NCBI GenBank assembly: GCA_014132615.1
Contig: BMAH01000048.1
Span: 59,985 to 123,984, forward strand
From: Gammaproteobacteria bacterium
GTDB taxonomy: Bacteria; Pseudomonadota; Gammaproteobacteria; DSM-16500
Length of the DNA stretch: 64,000 nt
Direction of reading: 5' to 3'
This document shows positions 17,994 to 27,886 of the stretch, in pieces. The notes beneath the pieces were generated by a model. That model was not told the origin of the DNA. It saw only the letters and a program-made list of their open reading frames with translations, and made no database searches. A program made the position numbers and the translations under genes. How positions within the stretch are numbered: position 1 is the first letter of the stretch; each line of letters starts with the position of its first letter.

Positions 17994-20900
17994 TTAAGAC
18001 CCTGCTAAATCAATCGCTTTTTGCATATCAACGCTTACTAATCTTGAAACCCCAGGTTCATTCATGGTCACACCAATTAAATGCTCACCCATTTCAATAG
18101 TGATTTTATTATGACTAATGAATAAAAATTGCGTTTTCTCTACCATGGTTTTTACCAATCGAGTAAAGCGCGATACGTTAGCATCGTCTAATGCCGCATC
18201 GACTTCATCCAGTAAGCAAAATGGCGCTGGATTTAAGTGGAAAATAGAGAAGATTAATGCAATAGCAGTTAATGATTTTTCACCGCCAGAAAGCAAATAA
18301 ATAGTGCTATTACGTTTGCCAGGAGGGCAGGCCATCATAGTCACGCCCGCTGTTAATAAATCATCGCTATTTAATTCTAGATACGCTTTACCGCCGCCAA
18401 AAATAGTTGGGAATAATTCTTGGAAACGATTATTTACCTTATCAAAAGTTTCTTTAAAACGTTGGCGTGTTTCTTTATCAATTTTTGCTATAGCATCTTC
18501 TAAAGTAACTAAGCCTGCTTGTAAATCTTCAACTTGCTTATCTAAATATTGCTTACGTTCAGAACAAGTTGCGTATTCATCAATAGCCACTAAATTAATA
18601 GGACCTAAGCGGTTAATACGCTGCACAGTTTGATCTAATTTTATTTGCCAACCATCAACAGAAATATCATTGGGTAATTGCTTTAAGATATCTTCCAATG
18701 TGAATTCTGTTTCTTTAATTTGTTCACTTAAAGATTCCGCTTTAACTTTCCATCCCTGCCACTCAACGCGTAGAGACTCTAAGGTAGTACGTACTTTATT
18801 AATTTCTCTTTCTATCGTTTGGCGTTTTTCTTCCAATTGTCTAAACTCTTGATCTAACGATTCAACAGCAATACGTGCTTTATTTAATTCAGCCTCAATA
18901 CTACTATGCTTATCTAATGACTGAGTTAATGTTTCTTTCAAATCATCAACAGGTAACATTGCACTTAATTCGCTTTCTAACGTAATTTTACGTTCTTCTA
19001 ATAAAGCAAGCTGTGCTTTTAAGCGTACAATATTTTGCTGTTGCGATGCTTTTTGTGAACGCGCGGTTTGCAAGCGAATTTCAACTTCATGCATGCGCTC
19101 TTTCTTTTGATTAGCATTTTCACGCGCCATTTGCAATTTCTGTCTTGCCAAATCGCGCTCTTGCATTAGACTTTCTCTGTCTTCGCTTTGCGATTCAAGC
19201 TGGCTCATCGCTTTTTCCCATAGCGAGCGCGCTTGCACTAATTCATTTTCAGCTGTACGCAATTGCTCAGTGCAATCTTGCAACTCTGTCATGAAGCGTT
19301 CAGATTGCGCTTTTAATTCTGTTAATCGTGCTTGCTTCATCTTATGTTCAGCAGAAGCTTGTGCTGCTTGTGATTGCAATTGCGCACAAGACTGCTGCAA
19401 TTGATCACGTTGCTGCTCTAACATTGCAATTGCTTCACGAGCTTCATTTAATGCTTTTTCTAATTCTTCTTGCTTTTCTTCTAATTGCTCTATACGTAAA
19501 GCTAATTGTTTTAATTCTTGTTCGCGTTGGAATACACCAGCTGCTGGGTTTTCTTCGCGTAAAATTTTGAGCCAAGAACGATTAAGCCAAGTTCCATCTC
19601 GTGTGATAACTGATTCGTTAGCATTTAATGATTCACAAAGCGCCAAAGCACCTTCGAGTGAGTCAGCAATGTATATGCCAGACAATAAAGAATCTAATGG
19701 GTAAGGTGATTTAATTTTTTCTAATAAAGTTGATCCCTTATTAGATGTGACAGCAGTAGAAGCAGATGAATTAGTGAATACGCACAAATCCCCTGCTTTA
19801 AAGTCCTCTATATGCTTTAAAACTTCATTCAAATCACTGACACAAATAGCTTGCAAACAAAAGCCCAATACTTTTTCTGCCGCAAATTCCCAACCATTTT
19901 CTACTTGTATTAATTGTGCTAAACGATTTTTTTCACCTAAATTATGCTTAGCTATCCAAGGAGCTGCTGCATTATCTCGCTTACCCAATGCAGTTTGTTG
20001 TAATGCTTCAAGTGATGCTTGTTGACCGCGTAATTTTTGCAATTCATTACGCAAGGTATCTAATTGAGAATTTGCATCTTGCTGTCTTTTTTGCGCTGCA
20101 AGAATTTCTTTTTTAGCTTGATCTAATTCTTCTTGTTGATGATCTAATTTATCTTCGGTTTCAATATTTTTTCTAGATAAGACTTCTAATTCTTTAGTCA
20201 ATTCACTAAAGTTAAAACGTTCTTTATCTTGCTGCAATTGCGCTTCACGCTTTTGCAACATAGTGAGGCGTTGTTCTAAATGCTGAATATGGGTTTTTTC
20301 AACTTGTGCAGTTTGGGCTGTTTTTGCAGATAAGGCGTTAAACTCGTCCCATTGGCTTTGCCAATCTTGCATAGCTTCATCTGCAGCAGAAACCTCGTGC
20401 TGCAAGCTTTGCATGTCTTTGCTTGCTGCCGTATGTTCTGGTTCTAACTGCATGATATCTTGTTCTAGCTCACCGATAGCATCTTCTGTTTCCTGCATTT
20501 GTTCTTGAACAAGCTCATTATCATGCATCGCTTGTTTTAAATCATTTTCCCATTGCGTACGTTTTTCTTGGTGATGAACAATATCTTGTTCTATGCGTGT
20601 AATTTCATTTCCAACTGAATAATAGCGGCGTTGTATTTCTTGGAAGGCATCATGTGCAACACGTTGCTCATGTCTTGCTTCTTCCATTTCTCTATCCGTG
20701 CTAATTAAATCACTTTGGCGTCCTTCTAATGCGGTTTCTTCACGCTGGATTTGCAACGTGTAATCTACCATTTTGCTATCTAATTGCCGCCACTGTACGC
20801 CATAGAGTTCAGCACGCAATACACGTTCTTGTTGTTTTAAGGTTTTATATTTTTCTGCAATGTTAGCTTGATGTTTTAAATGGCTTAGTTGCTTATCCAA

Positions 20901-21500
20901 TTCAACTTGTAAGTCATTTACGCGAGCTAAGTTTTCTTTAGTATGGTTAATACGTAGTTCAGTTTCATGTCTGCGATCTTTATATTTAGAAATACCAGCG
21001 GCTTCTTCTAAATAAGTACGTAAGTCGTCAGGTTTAGCCTCTATAATACGACTGATCATATTTTGACCAATAATAGAATAGCTACGGGGACCAAGACCTG
21101 TCCCTAAGAAAATATCCACGATATCGCGCTTACGGCAGCGAGCGCCATTTAAATAATAGGTAGAATCAGATTCCCTATTGATCATACGTTTAACAGAAAT
21201 TTCAGCGAAATTGGCAAATTCCCCGCCTATGGTGCCGTCGCTATTATCAAAAATAAGCTCGACGGAAGCCTGGCCTACCGGCTTTCTTGCGCTAGAACCA
21301 TTGAAAATGACGTCTGTAAGGGACTCCCCACGTAGATATTTAGGTGAACTCTCCCCCATTACCCAAGTGACAGCGTCAATAATATTTGATTTACCACAAC
21401 CATTTGGGCCTACAATGGCGACCAGTTTGCTAGGCAAATCCATCACCGTTGGGTCTACGAACGATTTAAATCCCGCTATTTTAATCTTTGAAAGTTGCAT
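17994..21500 (-). CDS. smc: Chromosome partition protein SMC
   Basis: Condensin ATPase that organises the chromosome. 1168 residues: Walker A GPNGCGKSNI near residue 32, a first coiled coil (about 170-500), a hinge (about 510-660), a second coiled coil (660-1000), then the signature LLSGGEKSLTAIAL and Walker B (FCLLDEVDAALDD). All ATPase motifs are present. It heads a two-gene unit with ligA only 3 bases downstream. The kleisin partners ScpA/ScpB are not in this window. The divergent gap to 21608 is about 107 bases. Confidence 0.97.
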   Translation of the reverse strand: MQLSKIKIAGFKSFVDPTVMDLPSKLVAIVGPNGCGKSNIIDAVTWVMGESSPKYLRGESLTDVIFNGSSARKPVGQASVELIFDNSDGTIGGEFANFAEISVKRMINRESDSTYYLNGARCRKRDIVDIFLGTGLGPRSYSIIGQNMISRIIEAKPDDLRTYLEEAAGISKYKDRRHETELRINHTKENLARVNDLQVELDKQLSHLKHQANIAEKYKTLKQQERVLRAELYGVQWRQLDSKMVDYTLQIQREETALEGRQSDLISTDREMEEARHEQRVAHDAFQEIQRRYYSVGNEITRIEQDIVHHQEKRTQWENDLKQAMHDNELVQEQMQETEDAIGELEQDIMQLEPEHTAASKDMQSLQHEVSAADEAMQDWQSQWDEFNALSAKTAQTAQVEKTHIQHLEQRLTMLQKREAQLQQDKERFNFSELTKELEVLSRKNIETEDKLDHQQEELDQAKKEILAAQKRQQDANSQLDTLRNELQKLRGQQASLEALQQTALGKRDNAAAPWIAKHNLGEKNRLAQLIQVENGWEFAAEKVLGFCLQAICVSDLNEVLKHIEDFKAGDLCVFTNSSASTAVTSNKGSTLLEKIKSPYPLDSLLSGIYIADSLEGALALCESLNANESVITRDGTWLNRSWLKILREENPAAGVFQREQELKQLALRIEQLEEKQEELEKALNEAREAIAMLEQQRDQLQQSCAQLQSQAAQASAEHKMKQARLTELKAQSERFMTELQDCTEQLRTAENELVQARSLWEKAMSQLESQSEDRESLMQERDLARQKLQMARENANQKKERMHEVEIRLQTARSQKASQQQNIVRLKAQLALLEERKITLESELSAMLPVDDLKETLTQSLDKHSSIEAELNKARIAVESLDQEFRQLEEKRQTIEREINKVRTTLESLRVEWQGWKVKAESLSEQIKETEFTLEDILKQLPNDISVDGWQIKLDQTVQRINRLGPINLVAIDEYATCSERKQYLDKQVEDLQAGLVTLEDAIAKIDKETRQRFKETFDKVNNRFQELFPTIFGGGKAYLELNSDDLLTAGVTMMACPPGKRNSTIYLLSGGEKSLTAIALIFSIFHLNPAPFCLLDEVDAALDDANVSRFTRLVKTMVEKTQFLFISHNKITIEMGEHLIGVTMNEPGVSRLVSVDMQKAIDLAGS

Positions 21501-21607
21501 AAATGGGTCCCTAGAGTAATGTGGCCTATTATGCCAGTTCCATTGGCATAGATTCCATATTCTAAATCGATTAAGCTAAGAGTCTACCGTCAATTTGATA
21601 GTTAGCC

Positions 21608-22651
21608 ATGACATTTAACTACCAGCAAAAGCTATGGATACCTTACCTGGTTGCGCTTATTGGAACAACCCTTTCCTTAGTAATCGGCTACCTTTTTTGG
21701 CATGATTTACCCCTTTATTTTGGGCTGCTAGTTAAAGTAGAAGCCTTTTTACCTTGGGTGGTAGTAGCCTTAGGTATCATCCTCTCTCTTTTAATTGCTA
21801 TGGTTATCCGCATTACTCAGCTCGCCAAGCTTCGCATGCAAATCGTTGATAAGGTAAATGCCGATTTAAAGAATGAAATTGCAGAGCGCATGAATGCAGA
21901 AGAAACTAAGCAAAGACTAGAAGTCGCTCTCCTCCAGGGCCAAAAATTGCAAGCAATTGGTACACTAGCAGGGGGCATTGCCCACGATTTCAATAACTTG
22001 CTTTATGCCATCATTGGTTATGTAGAAATGACTAGAGAAGATGTAGAGAAAGATAATTTAGTCTATAAAAATTTAGGCAAGGTGTTGGAAGCAACGCAAA
22101 GAGGCCAAGAATTAATTTCTAGAATATTAGCTTTCAGTCGACGCCAGCATCATCAATTTGACATTATTAATTTAAAAACGACGATTGAAGCAGCACTCAG
22201 TTTATTAAAACCCACCATTCCCGCTAGCGTGATGATTCAATTTACGCATGAGGGAGACGAAGCCAACATACTGGGTAATCAAACACAAATTCATCAAGTA
22301 TTAGTTAATTTAATTAATAATGCAGTAGATGCTATGGATGGAGAAGGAATTATTTCTTTATACTTATCCCATATAGCTAAAGACCATCCTTTTTTAAAAC
22401 AATTTCCTGATATCACTGCCCAAAACTATTGTAAAATTGATATTACAGATACTGGACACGGTATGGATATCTCTACCACAGAAAGAATTTTTGAACCGTT
22501 TTTTACTACTAAAGAAGTAGGCAAAGGAACAGGCCTTGGCCTCTCTATTGTTCATACTATTGTCAAAGAGCATTTAGGTGAAATCACAGTAACAAGTCGT
22601 TTAGGGCAAGGCACGACATTTATGATATTGCTACCAGAACAAACTGCATAA
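21608..22651 (+). CDS. Membrane sensor histidine kinase
   Basis: 347 residues. Two membrane helices (about 12-31 and 46-68) with almost no periplasmic loop, a short coiled linker, then HisKA with the phospho-acceptor H126 in [10 protein letters not shown] and a HATPase domain carrying the N box ([10 protein letters not shown]), DTGHGM and GTGLGLS. The [13 protein letters not shown] class often ends in a fused receiver; here the receiver is a separate gene 11 bases downstream. With so little outside the membrane, it probably senses a membrane or cytoplasmic cue. Target unknown. Confidence 0.92.
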   Translation: MTFNYQQKLWIPYLVALIGTTLSLVIGYLFWHDLPLYFGLLVKVEAFLPWVVVALGIILSLLIAMVIRITQLAKLRMQIVDKVNADLKNEIAERMNAEETKQRLEVALLQGQKLQAIGTLAGGIAHDFNNLLYAIIGYVEMTREDVEKDNLVYKNLGKVLEATQRGQELISRILAFSRRQHHQFDIINLKTTIEAALSLLKPTIPASVMIQFTHEGDEANILGNQTQIHQVLVNLINNAVDAMDGEGIISLYLSHIAKDHPFLKQFPDITAQNYCKIDITDTGHGMDISTTERIFEPFFTTKEVGKGTGLGLSIVHTIVKEHLGEITVTSRLGQGTTFMILLPEQTA

Positions 22652-22662
22652 GGAAGGGAATC

Positions 22663-23058
22663 ATGGCAAAAATTTTATTGGTAGAAGATGATAATTTAGT
22701 AAGAGATATGTTAACCCAGGTTTTAGAGCGCGCACATCATACTGTTGTTTGCGCTGCAAATGGTGAAGAAGCAACAGAAGCATTAAAAACGCATTCGCCT
22801 GATATTATGGTGACAGATATTATTATGCCTAAAAAAAGTGGCATAACTCTCATTTCAGAAGTAAAAAATCGTCATCCTCATTTAGAAATTATTGCAATTT
22901 CTGGGGGCGGTCGGTTAGATCCTACTGGTTATTTGGATTTATCAGAATCACTAGGTGCTTCAGTTTCATTTGAAAAACCGATAGACAATACAGCCTTACT
23001 CATGGCGATTGATTTATTGCTGCATGGAAGAAAAGAAGAAATTAGCGAGCAGCATTAA
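22663..23058 (+). CDS. Single-domain response regulator (CheY-like receiver)
   Basis: 131 residues, only a receiver domain. Acidic pocket residues E8, D9 and D10, phospho-acceptor D52 (MVTDIIMP) and the conserved K near 105 (SFEKPI) are present. No DNA-binding or enzymatic output follows. An AAGGAAGG ribosome site precedes the ATG and the kinase gene lies directly upstream, so the two are a pair. The output is probably by protein contact or as a phosphorelay step. It ends 1 base before the convergent comEC stop. Confidence 0.92.
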   Translation: MAKILLVEDDNLVRDMLTQVLERAHHTVVCAANGEEATEALKTHSPDIMVTDIIMPKKSGITLISEVKNRHPHLEIIAISGGGRLDPTGYLDLSESLGASVSFEKPIDNTALLMAIDLLLHGRKEEISEQH

Positions 23059-23059
23059 T

Positions 23060-25363
23060 TTATTCATCCATCCAATAACGTTTATGCTCTTTTCTGTAAG
23101 CAGATAAAGGGGTAATACTATTTTTTTCTATTGTAAACTCTACAGTGCCTGTTTCTGCTGTATTAAATTGTTGAGTATTTATTTCTGCATATTGATTAGT
23201 GACACTGGGATGAGGAAAGCGGTAGCGGTTTCTATATCCAGTTGCATAAAAAACAATTTCAGGATAGGTAATCCTTACAAAATCTTTAATTGCTGAAGTT
23301 TTGCTCCCGTGATGAGGAGCAATTAACACAGAGCTTGCTAATAATTCGGGCGAGTGATTTAGCAAATAATTTTCAGCTATTTTTTCTATATCGCCTGTTA
23401 GCAATATACTTTGATTACCTACACTTATTTTAAGCACACAAGAACTGTCATTACCTAAATTTAGAAAATCTAACGTAGGATAAATAAATTTAAATTCTAC
23501 ACCATCCCAATTCCACCGTTCACCTGCCAGACAATAGGAGGTTATAGGCGAGGGTATTTTTTCTGGCACACTGGTTTTTATACTGGTAAATTGATAAGCC
23601 TTCATCAAACTTTTTGCACCGCCTAGGTGATCATTATCACCATGACTAATCACTAACGTATCTAATTGTTTTAAATGCAACTGTCTTAAATAAGGTAAAA
23701 TAACATTTTCACCTGCGTCTTGATTGATACCAAAACTAGGTCCTGCATCATAAATTAAGCTGTGATTAGTGGTTCTAACTAATACGGCAAGGCCTTGACC
23801 TACATCTAACAAACTCACCGAAATAGTATTAGGCAAAGGTTTAGGTGTTTGATAAAAAAATAAAGGTAAAAGCCATGTTAATCCTAACCATCTACCTGGC
23901 AAACCAGCTGGAATTAGTAATAAAATAAATCCAAAACTGGTGGTAAGTAACAATATAAAACTTGGAATAGCTTGTTCCCATGTTGCAACACTGAGATGCG
24001 AAAACCATGTTAATATTATCCATAATCCAGAAAGACTTTTATCCGCCATCCATAGTAATAAACTCGCTGCAGGCGGATAGAGATAAAGAAAAACTGTACT
24101 TAATAGACAGAGGGGTAAAATAAAAAAACTTAAGTAAGGAATAGCAATACTATTTGCGGCAAATGAAATTAATGAACTTTGTTGGAAAAAGATTAGGGTA
24201 AGCGGTGTTAAACCTATTCCAACTACCCACTGCACCCTTCCCCACTTCCACCACCAACCCTGAGGATTTAATCTCCCACTCATACCGTAAATAATGAGTG
24301 CGATTGTTCCAAACGATAACCAAAAACTTTCTGTTAATATACTAGCTGGATTGATCAATAAAACAAGTAAAAGCGCTAAAGACCAAGATTGCCAAATAGA
24401 AATATTGCGTTTTGAAAGTAAGGCAAAAATAAAAATGCTTAGCATGATGCAAGCACGTTGTGTAGGAATAGAAAAACCAGCTAATGCACTGTATACCAAT
24501 GCCATGATTAAACTTGCATAGCCTGCTGCATATTTTGCAGGAAGGGTAAGCACTAAACGCGGAAATAAGCGCCAAACCCAATTAATTAATCCAAATGCAA
24601 GCCCCGACATAATACCTATGTGTAGACCAGCAATTGCCATTAAATGATTAGTACCCGTATTTCTCAACACTTGCCAATGCCAGGGAACTATTCCCTCTCT
24701 TTCACCTAATGTTAATGCAATTAACCACGGTGCTGTAGAAGTAGCTGGCAAATGCAATTTAATTTTTTTCAGTAATTGATTACGCCACTGATTGATAAAG
24801 GCATGATAGCTAGATGATAAATACTTATTTTCTTTACTCTCGATAACGTAACCCGTTGCACGTAATCCCTGCTGCAACGCCCAGGCTTCAAAATCAAATG
24901 CGCCAGGACTTTTTATGCTGTGTATACGTTTTAGTTTAACTACCAATTGCAGGTTGCCACCTACCTTTATATGTTCTGGAAAATGTTTCCACATTAAACG
25001 CGCTTTAACATTAGCTTGATATTTAATGCGCTGGTATTCAAATTCTTCAATCTTAAAAATAAACCGCTTACCAAATTGTTCGGTTAAAGGAATAGACTGT
25101 ATATAACCACGCACGACAATGGATTGTCCTTCCCATTCTTTAGGTAAATTCCAAGAGAGTAGTGAATGAGAAAAAAAAGCGCTAAATATAAAACCGCAGA
25201 TAAATGCTAATGGTATAACGCTTAATTTTATTGTGCGATAAAATATAAAAGCCATTATTAAGCTGCTTAGTAAAACTACCATTAACAAATTTAATGATGG
25301 TAAACTCGGTAACATCTGCAAACATAAATCACCTGCTAAAAAACCTAAGATGGGAAAAATCAT
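23060..25363 (-). CDS. comEC: DNA uptake channel protein ComEC/Rec2
   Basis: Inner-membrane channel for transformation DNA. 767 residues: N-terminal helices and the OB-like DUF4131 region, the Competence domain with about nine helices (GLHIGIMSGL near 248), then a C-terminal metallo-beta-lactamase-like domain with the metal motif SHGDNDHLGGA and APHHGS. Length and domain order are complete, so the gene appears functional. No other competence gene is in the window. Upstream, 25364-25528 shows no gene. Confidence 0.95.
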   Translation of the reverse strand: MIFPILGFLAGDLCLQMLPSLPSLNLLMVVLLSSLIMAFIFYRTIKLSVIPLAFICGFIFSAFFSHSLLSWNLPKEWEGQSIVVRGYIQSIPLTEQFGKRFIFKIEEFEYQRIKYQANVKARLMWKHFPEHIKVGGNLQLVVKLKRIHSIKSPGAFDFEAWALQQGLRATGYVIESKENKYLSSSYHAFINQWRNQLLKKIKLHLPATSTAPWLIALTLGEREGIVPWHWQVLRNTGTNHLMAIAGLHIGIMSGLAFGLINWVWRLFPRLVLTLPAKYAAGYASLIMALVYSALAGFSIPTQRACIMLSIFIFALLSKRNISIWQSWSLALLLVLLINPASILTESFWLSFGTIALIIYGMSGRLNPQGWWWKWGRVQWVVGIGLTPLTLIFFQQSSLISFAANSIAIPYLSFFILPLCLLSTVFLYLYPPAASLLLWMADKSLSGLWIILTWFSHLSVATWEQAIPSFILLLTTSFGFILLLIPAGLPGRWLGLTWLLPLFFYQTPKPLPNTISVSLLDVGQGLAVLVRTTNHSLIYDAGPSFGINQDAGENVILPYLRQLHLKQLDTLVISHGDNDHLGGAKSLMKAYQFTSIKTSVPEKIPSPITSYCLAGERWNWDGVEFKFIYPTLDFLNLGNDSSCVLKISVGNQSILLTGDIEKIAENYLLNHSPELLASSVLIAPHHGSKTSAIKDFVRITYPEIVFYATGYRNRYRFPHPSVTNQYAEINTQQFNTAETGTVEFTIEKNSITPLSAYRKEHKRYWMDE

Positions 25364-25528
25364 AGATACCTTTTAAAGTAACAAAAATGGATAAATTGGC
25401 TGGAAAGATAGTAATATGAATTAGATGGTAGGCAAGATTGTCATGCGAACTTACTCGCATAACACAATGAGAATTCAATGATATAATTTATTGCAAACAA
25501 AACTTCTTCGATAAGCCTAAATAATTTA

Positions 25529-26050
25529 TTAAGAACGTTTTCTAGGCGTCCTTTTAATTCCAGCTAATTTAGGATTATTAATAGTTTTCTTTAAGCGATT
25601 AAGTTTTTTGGCGGAGCTCGATGCGAAAAATACGGAGCTAGTTTGGAAAAATAAAAATCTTCCTGTTCGCATTTTATTAACAAATCCAGCAGCAGCATAA
25701 AACACACCCAACCCAACAATAGCAAGAGCAAGGTTACCCAAAATTTTTTTCATTTGTCTATTACGAAACTTCTCTAATTCTGGCCTTGCTCTATCAATAG
25801 CATCCAAAGAATTAGTTTGAAATTCTTCCCCACTGATTTTCCCTTCCTGTAGACGCGTAAGCTCATAATATACTGCGTTATATAAGACGTCTGCAGCTTT
25901 TTTTGCATCCGGGTTGCCCCGCTTACCTAATTCCCTTTTTTTATATTTAATTTGTTTAAGATCATCTTTTATAGATTTAATGAGCCTGTTTTTAGTCTCT
26001 TCATCGATTTGATAAATATCTTCATGCTCTTTAAGAGGATGTCTAAACAT
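25529..26050 (-). CDS. Small coiled-coil and membrane-segment protein, effector-like
   Basis: About 173 residues from the ATG at 26050. An earlier ATG at 26080 is in frame, but the predicted transcription start falls on it, so the later one, preceded by AGG at suitable spacing, is favoured. Layout: a charged helical N-terminus, a helical segment around ADVLYNAVYYELTRLQEG and LDAIDRARPELEKFRNRQ, one hydrophobic segment (NLALAIVGLGVFYAAAGFV), then FLFFQT and a lysine/arginine-rich tail (KRTPRKRS). From memory this resembles a module in uncharacterised Legionellales proteins; I cannot confirm that here. The promoter carries a PmrA-like site. Candidate secreted effector, function unknown. Confidence 0.6.
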   Translation of the reverse strand: MFRHPLKEHEDIYQIDEETKNRLIKSIKDDLKQIKYKKRELGKRGNPDAKKAADVLYNAVYYELTRLQEGKISGEEFQTNSLDAIDRARPELEKFRNRQMKKILGNLALAIVGLGVFYAAAGFVNKMRTGRFLFFQTSSVFFASSSAKKLNRLKKTINNPKLAGIKRTPRKRS

Positions 26051-26086
26051 AGTAGTAGCCTGTGGATTTTTCCTGTTCATAAGTTA

Positions 26087-26119
26087 ATTATGAATGTTTT
26101 TGATTAAGAAATAATTAAA
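26087..26119 (-). promoter_or_regulatory. PmrA-like element and -10 box before the gene at 25529
   Basis: Read on the minus strand: two TTAAT half-sites 11 bases apart (TTTAATTAT, two bases, CTTAATCAA; 26100-26119), 7 bases, then CATAAT (26087-26092). The Legionella/Coxiella PmrA site is known as cTTAATatT-N2-cTTAATatT; here 12 of 18 positions match, including both TTAAT cores. Spacing from second half-site to -10 is the same as at 40797-40829. AT-rich sequence raises the chance of coincidence. Confidence 0.42.
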
Positions 26120-26173
26120 AATTAACCTATTTTATATATAAAAATTATTGATTTTAGAGAGAAATATAATAAT

Positions 26174-27175
26174 TTATATTAAAAAATCAACTAACGCCTT
26201 GATCCATAAAGAAGAATCATTAAGACAAGGAATAAAAAGAAACTCATTTCCCTGCAAGCTGCGCCATTGCTCCCGAGTTCTAATATCAATTTCTTCTAAA
26301 GTTTCTAAGCAATCTGCCACAAAAGAAGGGCTGACGATAGCTAGGTTTTTAATGCCTTTTTTAGCTAGCTCAGGTAATAGCACATCCGTATAAGGTTTAA
26401 TCCAAGGTGTTCTACCTAAACGGGATTGAAATGATACAGCATATTTGTCAGGGCTTAGTCTTAATTGTTCAGCAATTAACTTTGTCGTTTCAAAACATTG
26501 CGCGCGATAACAAAATGCATTGCTCTCACTAACAGGCGGACAGGAATCTTTTCTATCGCATTTAGCTTTACAATCACTTTTATTAATATGCCTTTCAGGT
26601 AAACCGTGATAACTAAATAAAAGTAAATCTATTTTTTTATCTTTAATGTATTCATCAATGCGTTCAGCATAAGCTTTTATAAAATCAGGATGGTTGTAAA
26701 AATCACGTATTATTTTTAATTGCGGTATATTCCATTTAGGTGCCAATGTTTTTAAAACTTGTTCTATTGCTGAGCCTGTTGCGGCTGATGAATATTGCGG
26801 GAACAAAGGGACAACTGTTAAGGATGTTGCATCTACTAATTTAGACATGGCTGAAGCAATACTGGGATTCCCATAACGCATACCTAATTCAACTTGATAT
26901 TTAGGACCTAACTCTTGCGATAATTTTTCTCTTAAACATAAGCTGTAATGCAATAAAGGTGAACCATTTTCAGTCCAAATTTTCTTATAGGCAGCAGTTA
27001 CTCGTTTATTGCGAAAGGGAATAATGAAAGCATTAACCAATAACTTGCGAGTCAAATACGGTAAGTCAATCACTCTTGGATCACTTAAAAATTCTTTAAG
27101 ATAGCGCCGCACAGAAGGCTCATTGCAATTATCAGGCGTACCTAAATTAACTAACAGAATAGCATCTTTTGCCAT
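26174..27175 (-). CDS. hemH: Ferrochelatase
   Basis: Inserts iron into protoporphyrin IX in the last step of haem synthesis. 333 residues from the ATG at 27175; a GTG two codons earlier is possible but GAG spacing favours the ATG. Visible: LLVNLGTPD at the N-terminus, FPQYSSAATGS in the middle, and the active-site segment FSYHGLPERH followed by a cysteine-rich stretch (CKAKC ... CYRAQC). The C-terminus has SFVADCLETLEEI with the conserved glutamates. It follows lolD by 30 bases on the same strand. Confidence 0.96.
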   Translation of the reverse strand: MAKDAILLVNLGTPDNCNEPSVRRYLKEFLSDPRVIDLPYLTRKLLVNAFIIPFRNKRVTAAYKKIWTENGSPLLHYSLCLREKLSQELGPKYQVELGMRYGNPSIASAMSKLVDATSLTVVPLFPQYSSAATGSAIEQVLKTLAPKWNIPQLKIIRDFYNHPDFIKAYAERIDEYIKDKKIDLLLFSYHGLPERHINKSDCKAKCDRKDSCPPVSESNAFCYRAQCFETTKLIAEQLRLSPDKYAVSFQSRLGRTPWIKPYTDVLLPELAKKGIKNLAIVSPSFVADCLETLEEIDIRTREQWRSLQGNEFLFIPCLNDSSLWIKALVDFLI

Positions 27176-27205
27176 AACCACTCTCGTTTATAATTTTTTA
27201 ATTAT

Positions 27206-27886
27206 TTACAAAGGCACTAAACGCCCCTGTTCTATTTTCATTGTACGCTGTGCTTGTCTTGCAATATTTGGATCATGCGTTACCATAACGACGCTTGTTT
27301 TACAGGCTTTTTGTAAATCAAAAAAGAGTTTAAGCACGCGCTCTGCATTATGCGGATCTAAATTGCCTGTAGGTTCATCTGCAAGCACACAAAGTGGATC
27401 AGATACTAACGCACGTGCGATGGCAACACGTTGTCTTTCACCGCCTGATAATTGTCCTAGTCTATGATGCAATCTATGAGAAAGACCAACTTGATCAAGC
27501 AAATGGCTGGCTTTTTCACGTATTTTTGACGGGAGTTCACCGCGAATTAACAAAGGCATACCCACATTTTCTAATGCAGAAAATTCAGGCAATAGATGAT
27601 GAAATTGATAAATGAAGCCTAAGTAGTGATTACGTAAATAACATTTTTCTACTTCGGGTAAAGCATGCAAATCTTTACCATTTAAAATAATCTGACCTTG
27701 GGTAGGATGATCTAAACCGCCAAGCAAATGCAGTAAGGTACTTTTTCCAGAGCCTGATGTACCTACAATTGCTACCATTTCTGCAGCGTTGACAGTGAGG
27801 TTTACCTCTTTTAGCACATCAACATTGGCTACACCGTCGTTGTAAGTTTTTGCGACATCATGACAAGCTAAAATTGAATTATTCAT
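27206..27886 (-). CDS. lolD: Lipoprotein-releasing ABC transporter ATPase
   Basis: Powers extraction of outer-membrane lipoproteins from the inner membrane. 226 residues from the ATG at 27886; a longer frame to 27946 lies inside the permease gene and lacks family similarity. Walker A GTSGSGKST, the Q-loop region IYQFHHLLPEFSALENV, signature LSGGERQRVAIARAL and Walker B (CVLADEPTGNLD) are all intact. It overlaps the permease gene by 8 bases, so the two are co-translated. Confidence 0.95.
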   Translation of the reverse strand: MNNSILACHDVAKTYNDGVANVDVLKEVNLTVNAAEMVAIVGTSGSGKSTLLHLLGGLDHPTQGQIILNGKDLHALPEVEKCYLRNHYLGFIYQFHHLLPEFSALENVGMPLLIRGELPSKIREKASHLLDQVGLSHRLHHRLGQLSGGERQRVAIARALVSDPLCVLADEPTGNLDPHNAERVLKLFFDLQKACKTSVVMVTHDPNIARQAQRTMKIEQGRLVPL

